A stretch of 64,000 nt of DNA from Chryseobacterium culicis (GCF_900108365.1 NZ_FNWQ01000001.1:496001-560000); one strand, 5' to 3'; counted from the stretch's first letter, positions 1-8,897 are shown. Notes: generated by a model not told the origin, from the sequence alone. Numbers and translations: made by a program.

Positions 1-812
1 GCCATATAATAATCAATCTTTCCCGTAGAATTCTTTTCGGCAAGCGCTAACAAATCCTGCTCTATGGCGAGGCTGTCTTTGGAATACTTTTCAGCATAAG
101 GATCAAGGTCCGGCTGCAGCATCAGAACGCCTACCTGTCCGATGGGTTTTTCATCAAAATTATTGTATTTGATCACCGAAATAATCATGGGAAGAACAAT
201 TAAAGCCCCAACGATTGCCGAATTTTTAATGAGATCTTTTCTTTTTCGTCCGGCTTCCCACGTTCTTACAGTGTAGAAAATTAAAACATTAATTAAAAGA
301 ATCCAGAAACTCCCTCCGGTTGCCCCCAACGTGTCATACCATTGGATCAGTTTGGGATACTCTGAAAATACATTCCCCAGGTTCAGCCAGGGCCATGTTA
401 ATTCCCATCCTAAATGAAATTTTTCAAAACTCATCCAGATGGCAATCAGAAATCCTAATCCCCAATAGGTTCCCTGTGCATTTTTATACCAGTGATAACA
501 TTGGAAAACCAGAGAATATAGAAAAGAATTGACCAGAACGGGAAATACAACCGCCATCATAGAGTGGCTTCCGTCCGGATTTTTTGAGCCGTACAGCCAT
601 CCTGTAGTGACGATATTCCAGATCACAAAGCATAAGTAGGATAATCCGAAAACGACCCAGCTTTTTCTTTTATACTCTGAAAATTTTGAAACTCCATGTT
701 CCATCATCAGAAGGGGAACAAGGGCGAAAAATATAAAAAACGGTACCCCGTAAGTTGGCCATGAAACCGACAGCAGCATTGCTGAAATAAGGGTAAGTAA
801 AACGTATTTCAT
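1..812 (-). CDS. lnt: Apolipoprotein N-acyltransferase, C-terminus cut by window edge
   Basis: Lnt N-acylates the N-terminal cysteine of lipoproteins in the inner membrane, the last step of lipoprotein maturation. I translated the minus strand from the ATG at 812. The visible 270 residues start MKYVLLTLISAMLLSVSWP and hold about six hydrophobic segments. They include a family-like stretch (ELTWPWLNLGN) and the start of the nitrilase-type catalytic domain (GVLMLQPDLDPYAEKYS). The catalytic Glu-Lys-Cys part lies beyond the edge, so activity cannot be judged. The family is usually about 500-550 residues, so roughly half is seen. The gene converges with nothing visible and is followed upstream by the HxlR gene on the same strand. 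Confidence 0.85.
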   Translation of the reverse strand, partial: MKYVLLTLISAMLLSVSWPTYGVPFFIFFALVPLLMMEHGVSKFSEYKRKSWVVFGLSYLCFVIWNIVTTGWLYGSKNPDGSHSMMAVVFPVLVNSFLYSLVFQCYHWYKNAQGTYWGLGFLIAIWMSFEKFHLGWELTWPWLNLGNVFSEYPKLIQWYDTLGATGGSFWILLINVLIFYTVRTWEAGRKRKDLIKNSAIVGALIVLPMIISVIKYNNFDEKPIGQVGVLMLQPDLDPYAEKYSKDSLAIEQDLLALAEKNSTGKIDYYM

Positions 813-882
813 TGGGATAAGATATAATGCAAAAATAAGACTTGTAAAAAGAAACGCCAAGCCAAAAGAAATTATTAAAAAA

Positions 883-1224
883 TTAATTTTTTAAGGCCAT
901 ATCTTTTATTCCCCAGTCCTGAATTGTCATCAGGATGGGCATAAAGGTTTTTCCGTATTCGGTGAGCTTATATTCTACTCTGGGTGGGATTTCTGCATAA
1001 ATTATCCTTTCGATGATCTGATCCTCTTCCATTTCTCTGAGCTGGTTCACAAGCATTTGCTTACTGATCATAGGAATTGCCTTCTGCAGCATGCTGAAGC
1101 GGTTTACATTCATGCTGATACCATACATGATCACGGTTTTCCATTTGCCTCCTACTTTATTATAAAAATGAGTGACCGGACAGTTATTGGGATTGAAATC
1201 TTTATTTTTTCTTTTGTTTTCCAT
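883..1224 (-). CDS. HxlR-family winged-helix transcriptional regulator
   Basis: A 113-residue protein with the HxlR layout: NCPVTHF (Cys15), then GGKWKTVIMYGI, then the recognition-helix region (MLQKAIPMISKQMLVNQLREMEEDQIIERI) and the wing (PPRVEYKLTEYGK). HxlR proteins bind DNA as dimers, and several sense electrophiles, quinones or oxidants through the N-terminal cysteine. That the single Cys15 does so here is inference. It is divergent from the APCDD1-like gene at 1387. Both promoters share a short intergenic region with an inverted repeat, so it probably controls that gene and itself. Family assignment is firm; the signal is unknown. Confidence 0.9.
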   Translation of the reverse strand: MENKRKNKDFNPNNCPVTHFYNKVGGKWKTVIMYGISMNVNRFSMLQKAIPMISKQMLVNQLREMEEDQIIERIIYAEIPPRVEYKLTEYGKTFMPILMTIQDWGIKDMALKN

Positions 1225-1254
1225 TGGTCTAAAAAATTGTACTATATATAATTA

Positions 1255-1295
1255 TAATGACTAGACTCATTAATATGACAAAGGTAGTAACTTTG
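1255..1295. promoter_or_regulatory. Overlapping divergent promoters and inverted repeat between hxlR-like gene and 1387 gene
   Basis: Two -7 elements lie back to back as a near-palindrome, CAAAGGTAGTAACTTTG (1279-1295). TACCTTTG on the minus strand (1286-1279) reads toward the HxlR gene and TAACTTTG (1288-1295) reads toward the 1387 gene. Immediately left is the inverted repeat TAATGA-N6-TCATTA (1255-1272), a candidate HxlR operator. No good TTG -33 element is seen for the plus-strand promoter; for the minus strand a TTTG lies 24 bp upstream. Confidence 0.55.
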
Positions 1296-1386
1296 CAGGT
1301 ATAAAAATCACAAATAAGGCTTCTGATAATTCAGCCTGAGGGAATTCAATATTTCCTGTATAATTAGGTTCACAATAAAAAACAAT

Positions 1387-1953
1387 ATGATGGAACACGT
1401 AAGAAAAAGTGCATTAGGAAAGTGGGAGAGTATTTCAACAGAAATTCGTCCAAGTACGTTAAAAAATGAAGACGGAAGTCTGAAACCCTTTTATTTAAAA
1501 AGATCATTTGCATTGCTGCCGGAAGATCATTTTGAGCTTGAGATTATTAATTATGCAGATGCTTACGGACAAATTCCTCTGGCTAAACTTACTCTGAAAG
1601 GGCATATAGAATGGAAAGGTGGCCATCCCGTTGCAGAAGGTGCCCAAAAGGTTGATTTTATCGCTGATGAGACTTATGATGTAGCCCCTTTAATTCAAAA
1701 TTTTACAGATGTTTTAAATAATGTGGCCAGGGAGAATTTTGAAACCTGGGAAACCGGGAAATCTCAAAGTATACTGAGAAAAAAATTTCTTCCGTTTGGC
1801 TTGAGTGAAGGACAGGTTTTTAAAGAGTACGATCTGATGTATGTCTTTAATGATATGATGTTCTGGGGTGCAAGAAATATTGACGGCAGAGGTTTTGATA
1901 CAGAAGAAAACCGTCCTGCCAATCTGCAGATTCCAATGAAAAGAAAATATTGA
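1387..1953 (+). CDS. APCDD1-domain-like protein
   Basis: A 188-residue protein without signal peptide or membrane segment. Read against the APCDD1 (APCDDC) domain as I remember it, the order of motifs agrees: GKWESISTEIRP near residue 11, then YLKRSFALLPEDHFE (family: LTRxFxF..NN.W), then a Tyr-Ala-Asp segment and a K/RG strand (LTLKGHIEW), EGAQKVDF (family: GGTEFVF), and a C-terminal half ending in EYDLMYVFNDMMFWGARNIDGRG and NRPANLQIPM (family: EYEIFKM..RYLLFNGQRPSDG...YQMPLV). The animal proteins are secreted Wnt inhibitors with many cysteines; this version has none and looks cytoplasmic. Biochemical role unknown. It is divergent from an HxlR regulator, which suggests induction by a reactive small molecule. 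The domain assignment rests on memory alignment only. Confidence 0.6.
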   Translation: MMEHVRKSALGKWESISTEIRPSTLKNEDGSLKPFYLKRSFALLPEDHFELEIINYADAYGQIPLAKLTLKGHIEWKGGHPVAEGAQKVDFIADETYDVAPLIQNFTDVLNNVARENFETWETGKSQSILRKKFLPFGLSEGQVFKEYDLMYVFNDMMFWGARNIDGRGFDTEENRPANLQIPMKRKY

Positions 1954-2028
1954 TACCGTTTATCATTTGAAAAATCTGTTTTGAAGGATGTTGATTATTT
2001 TTTTTGAAATGAATATCTTAGCGGTACA

Positions 2029-2451
2029 ATGCTGAAAAAAATATATCAACTCCTTATTGTTCCGTATACGCTGTTTCTGCTCTATCTGATGTTTTTAGGG
2101 ATGGGCAGGTTTCAGTATGAAGATAACCTGATAACGGTAGAGCCTATACTTTCTACCATTAAATATATCCAGGGAGTGCGGTATTGGAGAGAAACAGTAA
2201 CTGTTGTTCTCGGCAACATAGTGATGTTTATTCCGTTCGGCTTTCTGGGATGGGTTTTTCCGAAACTTAAAGATTTAAAACCGCTATTCATTCATTTTGT
2301 TGCTGCAATTACCATTGTGGAAGCGCTTCAGTATTTTACAAGACTTGGAATATTTGAGGTAGACGATATCATCCTGAATACTTTCGGAGTGTATCTGGGA
2401 TGGCTGCTCCGCAGATTGATGGAAAAGAAGTTTAGCGATTCAGTTCTTTAG
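2029..2451 (+). CDS. VanZ-like integral membrane protein
   Basis: A 140-residue protein with about four membrane segments and the VanZ-like core: NIVMFIPFGFLGW, then IVEALQYFTRLGIFEVDDIILNTFGVYLGW. VanZ-family proteins are small membrane proteins; the founding member gives low-level teicoplanin resistance, but most chromosomal copies have no known role. The reading frame overlaps the 3' end of the convergent proC gene by 20 bp, so the two genes share their ends without a terminator between them. There are no van genes nearby, so glycopeptide resistance should not be inferred. Confidence 0.85.
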   Translation: MLKKIYQLLIVPYTLFLLYLMFLGMGRFQYEDNLITVEPILSTIKYIQGVRYWRETVTVVLGNIVMFIPFGFLGWVFPKLKDLKPLFIHFVAAITIVEALQYFTRLGIFEVDDIILNTFGVYLGWLLRRLMEKKFSDSVL

Positions 2452-3235
2452 CGCGTTTTTCCGCATTTAAGATTCCCTTTTTCAGAATGTCTTTAAAACT
2501 GTTTTCTTCAAATGTTTTCAAAGCTGCTTCGGTAGTTCCGCCTTTGGATGCAACATCTTTAATCAATTCTTCCAGGTTTTTTTCTGAATTATTGATCAGA
2601 TGATAAGCTCCGAGCATCGTTTGTTTTACAAAAAGCTTGGAAAGATTTTCTTCAATTCCCATCTCAATTCCTGCTTTAATCATTGCATCAATGATGTAAT
2701 AAAAATAGGCAGGACCACTTCCCGAAAGCGCTGTAACCCCGTCTAAAAGATCCTCTTCTTCCAGATAGACTGATCTTCCGGTACTGTTCAGCAATCTTTC
2801 AATATTGATTAGCTGGCTGAAAGAAATTCCGTCTGCAGCAGTATATCCCGTAATTCCCATTCCCAAAAGAGTAGGAGCGTTCGGCATGGCTCTTACAACT
2901 AATGAATGATTCAGTGATTTTTGAATTTTCTCAATATTAATCCCCGCCATGATGGAGAGGATCATCTGGTTTTCTCTTAAAGTAAACTGAATATTTTGGG
3001 CGACCGTATGAAAATCCTGAGGCTTTACGGCAATGATGATCAGATCGGCATCAAGTTCTTTCACTTCTTCAAAGGTAGAAATTTGAGACTTGGGAAATTC
3101 TTCGGCTATTTTGGAGATTTTTTCCTGATTTCTGATGATAAGATGCAGGTGTTCAGCTTTGATTAATTCGTATTTCAAAAAAGATTTTGAGAAAGAAAGC
3201 CCCATATTTCCGGCTCCAAGAATAGCTATTTTCAT
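2432..3235 (-). CDS. proC: Pyrroline-5-carboxylate reductase
   Basis: Catalyses the NAD(P)H-dependent reduction of 1-pyrroline-5-carboxylate to proline, the last step of proline synthesis, in the cytoplasm. The 267 residues match the usual family length. Seen in order: the Rossmann motif AILGAGNMG (residues 3-11), IIAVKPQ, RAMPNAPTLLGMG around residue 115-127, and the signature ALSGSGPAYFYYIIDAM around residue 168-184, followed by the C-terminal helical dimer region ending ATEAAL-type (GGTTEAALKTFE). It is probably a single-gene unit: 123 bp separate it from murB upstream. Confidence 0.95.
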   Translation of the reverse strand: MKIAILGAGNMGLSFSKSFLKYELIKAEHLHLIIRNQEKISKIAEEFPKSQISTFEEVKELDADLIIIAVKPQDFHTVAQNIQFTLRENQMILSIMAGINIEKIQKSLNHSLVVRAMPNAPTLLGMGITGYTAADGISFSQLINIERLLNSTGRSVYLEEEDLLDGVTALSGSGPAYFYYIIDAMIKAGIEMGIEENLSKLFVKQTMLGAYHLINNSEKNLEELIKDVASKGGTTEAALKTFEENSFKDILKKGILNAEKRAKELNR

Positions 3236-3358
3236 CTCGAACTGTAATTTTTAGCTAAAATAATGATTTTCCTGAGACTTAAAAATATTCGACACTTAGA
3301 GATAATCAGAAAATTAAAAAGACTGAATCATATGAATCAGCCTTTGTCTATTTTTATA

Positions 3359-4372
3359 TTAAATAATATTCACTTCCCGTTCAAGTTCTATCCCGAATTT
3401 TTCTTTTACAGAATTAATGATCCCGGTAGAAAAATCGAAAATTTCCTTTCCGGTAGCCTTTCCTGTTGCATTAATGATCACCAGTGACTGTAATGCATGG
3501 GATGCTGCATTTCCAATCTGCTTTCCTTTCCATCCGCATTGCTCAATCAGCCATCCTGCTGGAACTTTTACCATATCTCCGCTGGGATACCCCTGAATAT
3601 TTTCAAATTTTTGTTTCAACACTTCAAACTGCGCGAGAGGGATCGTCGGATTCTTGAAAAAACTTCCCGCATTTCCAATTTCTTTAGGATCCGGCAGTTT
3701 GCTTTGGCGGATATTGATCACCGCTTTGGAAACATCCTGAATCGTTGGGTTTTCGATTCCCAGGTTTTCCAGTTCAGATTTGATTGCTCCGTACTCGGTT
3801 TTGATAACGTGATTCTTTTGGGTAAGTTTAAAAGTAACTTCCAGAATCACATATTTTCCTTTCCCTTCCTGCTTAAAAATAGAATCTCTGTATCCAAATC
3901 TGCATTTTTCCAGATCAAAATCTTCAATTTCAAGGGTTTCCAGATTGAAAACTTTGCAGCTGACAAAAACATCTTTAATTTCTGTTCCGTAAGCCCCGAT
4001 ATTCTGCATAGGAGATGTTCCAACGTTTCCGGGAATTAGCGAAAGGTTTTCCAGTCCGCCGAAATTTTTCCGAAGGCAGTACATTACCAATTCATGCCAG
4101 TTTTCCCCTGCTTTTGCAGTTACCAATACTTCATTTTCATTGATGTACTCTTCAGAAATACCTTTTAAATTCAGTTTGATGGCAATACCGTCAAAATCTT
4201 TGATTAAAAGAATATTGCTTCCTCCTCCTAAAAACAAAAGCTGAAGCGAACTGGTCTTCGAAAAAATGAGCGCCTCTTTTAATTCATCTATAGTATTAAC
4301 TTCTGTAAAGTATCGCGCTTTGGCTTCAACACCAAATGTATTATAAGGTTTTAATGAAAAATTTTCTTGCAT
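3359..4372 (-). CDS. murB: UDP-N-acetylenolpyruvoylglucosamine reductase
   Basis: MurB reduces the enolpyruvyl group made by MurA to form UDP-MurNAc, using FAD and NADPH, in cytoplasmic peptidoglycan precursor synthesis. Length 337 is typical of type I MurB. The FAD-binding motif LGGGSNIL lies near residue 48, PGNVGTSPMQNIGAYG near 118-133, the RFGYRDS tyrosine loop near 160, the catalytic serine in GNAGSFFKNP near 237-246, and a C-terminal glutamate (FGIELER). It starts 3 bp after the end of the lipoprotein gene and is probably cotranscribed with it and the aminotransferase gene. Its partner enzyme MurA is also in the window, at 26186. Confidence 0.95.
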   Translation of the reverse strand: MQENFSLKPYNTFGVEAKARYFTEVNTIDELKEALIFSKTSSLQLLFLGGGSNILLIKDFDGIAIKLNLKGISEEYINENEVLVTAKAGENWHELVMYCLRKNFGGLENLSLIPGNVGTSPMQNIGAYGTEIKDVFVSCKVFNLETLEIEDFDLEKCRFGYRDSIFKQEGKGKYVILEVTFKLTQKNHVIKTEYGAIKSELENLGIENPTIQDVSKAVINIRQSKLPDPKEIGNAGSFFKNPTIPLAQFEVLKQKFENIQGYPSGDMVKVPAGWLIEQCGWKGKQIGNAASHALQSLVIINATGKATGKEIFDFSTGIINSVKEKFGIELEREVNII

Positions 4373-4375
4373 GTT

Positions 4376-4861
4376 TTATTTGTATTCTTTAGGAAGAATT
4401 TTGTCTAGTTGTTCTTTAACTTGCTGGAGCTGCTTGTAATGTAATGTGTCTACAAAAGAATTTACATAGATATGCGACTTTTTGGGAGTCCGGATCTGGA
4501 ATGTTTCATCCATACCATCTACAGATTGCCGGCTGGGAGAGCTTTTGATATGGTCAAGATCTGCAATTTTAACGGATGAGATGAGGCTTTTCCAGGTATC
4601 GGAAGAGAGAGCAGATGCCCATTCTTTATGAGTTTGGTTGGCTGTCATTCCTTTTTCTGCAAAAACCGAATCTTTTGTAGCTTTAATGATTCTGTAGCTG
4701 CCCATTGTTCCGCCAACATCGGATACGCTGATAAAGGTGATTTCATTTGGATTTTTAAAATGGACTGTCGGTTCCGTTTTCTTTGAATCACAGGAAAAAA
4801 ATGCCGACAGCAAAAAGATCGAAAAAAGGTTTTTCAGATATATAATTTTTGTTGTCGGCAT
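4376..4861 (-). CDS. Predicted lipoprotein of unknown function
   Basis: A 161-residue protein I do not recognise. The N-terminus is a hydrophobic segment ending in a lipobox (LSAFFSC, Cys at about residue 24) followed by DSKK, so it should be lipidated and exported. The rest is a small soluble domain with FISVSDVGGTMGSYRIIKA and SRQSVDGMDETFQIRTP, lacking recognisable catalytic motifs. It lies 10 bp after the aminotransferase gene and 3 bp before murB on the same strand, so all three are probably one transcript. The position next to murB does not by itself show a cell-wall role. Confidence 0.7.
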   Translation of the reverse strand: MPTTKIIYLKNLFSIFLLSAFFSCDSKKTEPTVHFKNPNEITFISVSDVGGTMGSYRIIKATKDSVFAEKGMTANQTHKEWASALSSDTWKSLISSVKIADLDHIKSSPSRQSVDGMDETFQIRTPKKSHIYVNSFVDTLHYKQLQQVKEQLDKILPKEYK

Positions 4862-4871
4862 AATATAGTTT

Positions 4872-6077
4872 TTACAGGCTGAATTCTTCTCTGTATTTTT
4901 TTAGAGCTTCCTTAAGGATTTCAGCGCTTCTTTTTAAATCTTCTTCTTTCAGAACATAAGCAATTCTTACCTGTTTTTTACCTAATTCAGGATTGCTGTA
5001 GAATCCGCCAGCCGGAGCTACCATGATGGTTTCATTATTAAGAGAATATTTCTCCAACAGCCATTGTGCGAATTTTTCAGTATCATCTACAGGCAGTTCA
5101 GCTACACAGTAGAATGCACCTCTTGGTTTAGGACAAATAACACCGGGAATAGCATTTAAAAGATCTACCAGTACATTTCTTCTGTGGGTATATTCTTCTC
5201 TTACGGCTCTGATATAAGGGCCGTCATTCTGGTGTGCTGCTGTGGCTGCAATTTGTCCCAAAAGAACCGGGCTTAATCTTGCCTGTGCAAAAAGCATGGC
5301 AGCATTACGTATTTTGTTGGAACGGGTAACCATACATCCAATTCTTACTCCGCACATAGAATAACGCTTGGATTCAGAATCTATGATGATACAGTTTTCT
5401 GCCAGTTCAGGGAAATCAAGCATTGAAATCTGCTGTTTTCCATCATATACATATTCTCTGTATACTTCATCTGAAATGATAACGATGTCATATTTTAAAG
5501 CAATTTCTGCAAGCTTCTGAAGCTCTTCACGGGTATACAGATATCCGGTAGGGTTTCCCGGGTTGCAGATGATGATTGCTCTTGTTTTTTCTGTGATTTT
5601 TTTCTCAAATTCTTCTACAGGAGGCAGTGCAAAACCTGTATCTATGGTAGAAGGTACAGCTACTACATTCACATCAAAAGTGCTGGTGAAACCATTGTAG
5701 TTGGCATAATAGGGCTCAGGAATAATCACTTCATCGCCTTCATCACATAAAGTAGAGATGGCAAAATTAAGGGCTTCAGAACCTCCGTTGGTCACAATGA
5801 AGTTATCAGGAGTAAGATCAGAAAAACCTAAAGAATGATAGTATTCCGTAAGGGCTTTTCTGTATTCTATATTCCCTTCAGAAAGTGCATATTCCAATAC
5901 TTTTAAATCTATATTTTTTAAAGCATTTAAAGCTGTTTCCGGAGTTTCAATATCAGGTTGCCCGATATTAAGATGGTATACTTTTATTCCTTTTTGTTTT
6001 GCTTGTAACGCAAAGGGAACCAGTTTTCTTACCGGCGATGGCGGCATATGCAGCGCTCTGTTTGAAATATTCGGCAT
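4872..6077 (-). CDS. PLP-dependent class I/II aminotransferase (aspartate aminotransferase-like)
   Basis: A 401-residue fold-type I aminotransferase. Seen: SEGNIEYRKAL near residue 64, NGGSEALNFA near 97, the NPGNPTGYLY loop near 171, the YREYVYDG segment near 206, and the PLP lysine motif SESKRYSMCGVRIG near residue 232-245, with the C-terminal VRIAYVLKEEDL arginine that holds the substrate carboxylate. It transfers an amino group between an amino acid and a 2-oxo acid, most likely with glutamate or aspartate as one partner; the exact substrate cannot be read from sequence. It is the first gene of a likely unit with the lipoprotein gene and murB. Confidence 0.88.
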   Translation of the reverse strand: MPNISNRALHMPPSPVRKLVPFALQAKQKGIKVYHLNIGQPDIETPETALNALKNIDLKVLEYALSEGNIEYRKALTEYYHSLGFSDLTPDNFIVTNGGSEALNFAISTLCDEGDEVIIPEPYYANYNGFTSTFDVNVVAVPSTIDTGFALPPVEEFEKKITEKTRAIIICNPGNPTGYLYTREELQKLAEIALKYDIVIISDEVYREYVYDGKQQISMLDFPELAENCIIIDSESKRYSMCGVRIGCMVTRSNKIRNAAMLFAQARLSPVLLGQIAATAAHQNDGPYIRAVREEYTHRRNVLVDLLNAIPGVICPKPRGAFYCVAELPVDDTEKFAQWLLEKYSLNNETIMVAPAGGFYSNPELGKKQVRIAYVLKEEDLKRSAEILKEALKKYREEFSL

Positions 6078-6304
6078 TGTTCAAAAAATTTGTATGACAA
6101 AAATAGGATTTAATTTCTCAATAATAAAATTAAGAATCAATAAGAAATTGGATCAGGATTCTTTAATCTTTTTTTAAGCTTTCATAATTTTCACGGGTTA
6201 TAAATGATAATTTTTGGCTTTGATTAAAATTATATTGCTTTTTATGTAAAAAAAACTTTTTTGTATTGTTATTTTTACTAAATTTCGCCACAAATGTGAT
6301 TAAA

Positions 6305-8773
6305 ATGACAATAAATTTATTTTCTCGAGTGGTGCCTGCCATCGCTCTCTTTTCGGCCGGAATAATGCTGGCTCAAAATTATCAGACTATGCCTGTTTCG
6401 TCAGGTTTTACAGCGGATGTCATTGCCAATGGAATAGGCTCTTCAAACGTTTCAACCAATAATGACGTAGACGGAGTTTCCTACGCGTTTGTAGCTAAAG
6501 ATTTTCAGCTGACCTCTACAAGTGCAGCTATTACGTATGGAATCCCTGTAGATGGAGTCATTAATTCTGTGGTTGCCGGAACACCGGGATTAAGCTATAT
6601 CTTGGGAAATTTAAGTGGAAATAACTCACTAAGGTTAGTCGCTGCAAATGATAGCGGAACACTTACTTTTACGACTCCTAAACCTGCTTTTACCCTGTAT
6701 ATGCTTTCTACGAGCGGTAGTGGTACATCTGTAGTGAATGTAAATGTAAATTTTTCTGATGGCAGCAGTCAGGTCTTTTCCAATATAAGTATTTCTGACT
6801 GGTATGGAGGAGCCAATTTTGCCATACAGGGAATAGGAAGGATTAAAAGAAGTTCAGATGCTCTGGAGTCCAGCAGTTCAGATCCGAGACTTTACCAGAC
6901 TCCATTAGCAATAGATGCCGCAAACCAGGCGAAGCCCATACAGAGTGTAGTAGTAACCAAAGTAAGCGGAGCAGGGTATCCTAATATTTTTGCTTTTTCA
7001 GCAGACGTATACTCAGATTGTGTGCCTCCGGTACTGCAGGCGGTTTCCGGAATAACAGCTAATTCTGCTTTAGTGTCATGGACAGGTAATGCTGCCAGCT
7101 ATGATGTATATCACAGCACTTCAAACACAACACCAGCAAGTTCGGTTACTCCGACTTATCCGGGTGTTACAGGGACAAGTACAACCATAGGAAGTCTTAA
7201 TTCAAATACAACGTATTATTATTGGGTAAGATCCAATTGTAATACAGCGACAGGCCAAAGTGTGTGGTCTTTTGCGGGAACGTTTAAAACAGCTTGTTCC
7301 ACTTTCACTGTTCCGTATACAGAAAATTTTGATACCACAAGTGTTGGTTCCAGTACCAATACCAATGCACCAAGCTGCTGGGCATATCTCGAAAGTACAT
7401 CGTTTGCCGGTTACGGATATGTGGCTGCATCCAATAGTTATTCTGCGCCTAATTCTTATTATCTTAATAATTCTACCGGTACTGCAGGAAGTCAGATGTT
7501 GGTGGCGCCTCCAACGATTAATCTTTCAGACGGAACCAAGCGTGTAAGATTCTATGCAAGAACTGGAACAACAGGGACTACACTCGTCATTGGTACATTG
7601 TCAAATCCTGCGGATCCAGCTTCTTTTACACAACTTGGATCACCTATTAGTTTAACGACTACGCATACACAATATACTGTTAATATTCCTGCAGGTTCCG
7701 ATTTGCAGTTAGCATTTAAACATGGTTTAGGAGGTACCAGCCGTGCTATTTATATTGATAATATTACGGTTCAGAACATTCCTTCCTGCCTTGAGCCGAC
7801 AGCAGTTGCACCGACCAATCTTACCATGAACTCTGCAACACTGGGCTGGACTGCACCTTCTTCGGTTCCGGCTAACGGATATGAAGTATATTACAGCACT
7901 ACGAATACTGCACCTGATGCTTCTACTGTTTTAAATTCTTCAAACTCTGCAACATCTCCATCTCCATCTGCCACTCTGAATTCACTGTCTTCTGATACGA
8001 ATTATTACGCATGGGTAAGATCCGTATGCAGTGCGTCTGATAAGAGTATCTGGAGTGAGATGGCTGCTTTCAGAACAGGGTATTGTCTGCCTTCATCTTC
8101 TAATCAGAATTCATGGCTTTCAGCTTTCAGTTCTACGGGAAGTCTTATAGATATGGCTTATTCGTCAGGGTCCAGTGTGGCAGGCGGTTATCAAAACTTA
8201 ACGGCAACCAATAATAAGATCATAAATGCTCCGGGGGCTACTACTTCCGTATCCTTCACTGCCGGAGGTCCTACATGCGGAATCGGGGTTTGGGTAGACT
8301 GGAACAATAACTTAACATTTGAGGCTTCAGAAAGAATGTTTGTCACTGGCAATTATGTAACAACTACTACGGGATCAATTACCGTACCTGCCGGAACGCC
8401 TCTCGGAACTTATAGAATGAGAGTGGTAACTGATTTTAACAGTACAGGACCTTCCAGTGCCTGTGCCGCTATTACAAGAGGAGAGTTTGTAGACTTTAAT
8501 TTTGAAGTTGCAACTTCTTTATCCACTTCTGAGACAAGCTTGAAGAAAAAAGAAATCAGTGTATATCCTAACCCTTTCAAAGATATTTTACATGTAGCAG
8601 ATATCAGGGATGTGAAATCTGTAACCGTAACGGATGTAGCGGGGAGAATCGTGAAAACGATAGATAATCCTACTGCAGAACTTCAGTTAGGAGAATTGAA
8701 TTCCGGGCTGTACTTGGTGACAATGAACTTTAAAGACGGTTCAAAATCAACGGTAAAAGCCATTAAAAAATAA
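6305..8773 (+). CDS. Type IX-secreted protein with two FN3 domains, an adhesin-like domain, GEVED domain and C-terminal sorting signal
   Basis: I chose the ATG at 6305, not the upstream codon at 6266. It gives a clean signal peptide (MTINLFSRVVPAIALFSAG, then IMLAQ), and a -7-like element TAAATTTC (6279-6286) lies in between. The 822 residues show in order: an N-terminal beta-rich domain; an FN3 domain (TANSALVSWTGNAASYDVY ... TTYYYWVRSNC) near 240-330; a cleaved-adhesin/MAM-like domain near 330-490; a second FN3 domain near 495-590; a GEVED domain (GIGVWVDWNNNLTFE ... GEFVDFNFEV) near 595-735; and a type A type IX sorting domain (ISVYPNPFKDILHV ... SGLYLVTM) near 755-822. It is expected on the cell surface or released. 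It may bind polymers or surfaces; no catalytic motif is seen. Confidence 0.85.
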   Translation: MTINLFSRVVPAIALFSAGIMLAQNYQTMPVSSGFTADVIANGIGSSNVSTNNDVDGVSYAFVAKDFQLTSTSAAITYGIPVDGVINSVVAGTPGLSYILGNLSGNNSLRLVAANDSGTLTFTTPKPAFTLYMLSTSGSGTSVVNVNVNFSDGSSQVFSNISISDWYGGANFAIQGIGRIKRSSDALESSSSDPRLYQTPLAIDAANQAKPIQSVVVTKVSGAGYPNIFAFSADVYSDCVPPVLQAVSGITANSALVSWTGNAASYDVYHSTSNTTPASSVTPTYPGVTGTSTTIGSLNSNTTYYYWVRSNCNTATGQSVWSFAGTFKTACSTFTVPYTENFDTTSVGSSTNTNAPSCWAYLESTSFAGYGYVAASNSYSAPNSYYLNNSTGTAGSQMLVAPPTINLSDGTKRVRFYARTGTTGTTLVIGTLSNPADPASFTQLGSPISLTTTHTQYTVNIPAGSDLQLAFKHGLGGTSRAIYIDNITVQNIPSCLEPTAVAPTNLTMNSATLGWTAPSSVPANGYEVYYSTTNTAPDASTVLNSSNSATSPSPSATLNSLSSDTNYYAWVRSVCSASDKSIWSEMAAFRTGYCLPSSSNQNSWLSAFSSTGSLIDMAYSSGSSVAGGYQNLTATNNKIINAPGATTSVSFTAGGPTCGIGVWVDWNNNLTFEASERMFVTGNYVTTTTGSITVPAGTPLGTYRMRVVTDFNSTGPSSACAAITRGEFVDFNFEVATSLSTSETSLKKKEISVYPNPFKDILHVADIRDVKSVTVTDVAGRIVKTIDNPTAELQLGELNSGLYLVTMNFKDGSKSTVKAIKK

Positions 8774-8799
8774 AATTTTTTGAGTTAATAATTTCTGTA

Positions 8800-8829
8800 G
8801 GCAGCTGCATCCGTGCAGCTGCCTTTTTT
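8800..8829 (+). terminator. Rho-independent terminator of the type IX-secreted protein gene
   Basis: Perfect 10-bp stem GGCAGCTGCA / TGCAGCTGCC with a TCCG loop, followed by six T residues. Confidence 0.9.
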
Positions 8830-8864
8830 ATAATCAAATTAAATAATAACTGGACAAAACATTA

Positions 8865-8897
8865 TTGAAAAATGTTGATGAAATTATTATACATTTG
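8865..8897 (+). promoter_or_regulatory. Promoter of the 8917 gene
   Basis: A perfect -7 element TACATTTG (8890-8897) with TTG 22 bp upstream (8865-8867). Its place inside the longest reading frame (from 8872) argues for the ATG at 8917. Confidence 0.7.

Noticed and set aside
2029-2451. Glycopeptide resistance from the VanZ-like gene
   Set aside because: VanZ-like proteins are common without resistance, and no vanHAX or regulatory genes are present.
3497-4039. 180-codon plus-strand frame
   Set aside because: Lies fully opposite murB, is Phe/Ile-rich and has no family look; it is a mirror of the murB frame.
7260-7547. 95-codon plus-strand frame inside the type IX-secreted protein gene
   Set aside because: Shifted frame of the larger gene with no independent start signal.
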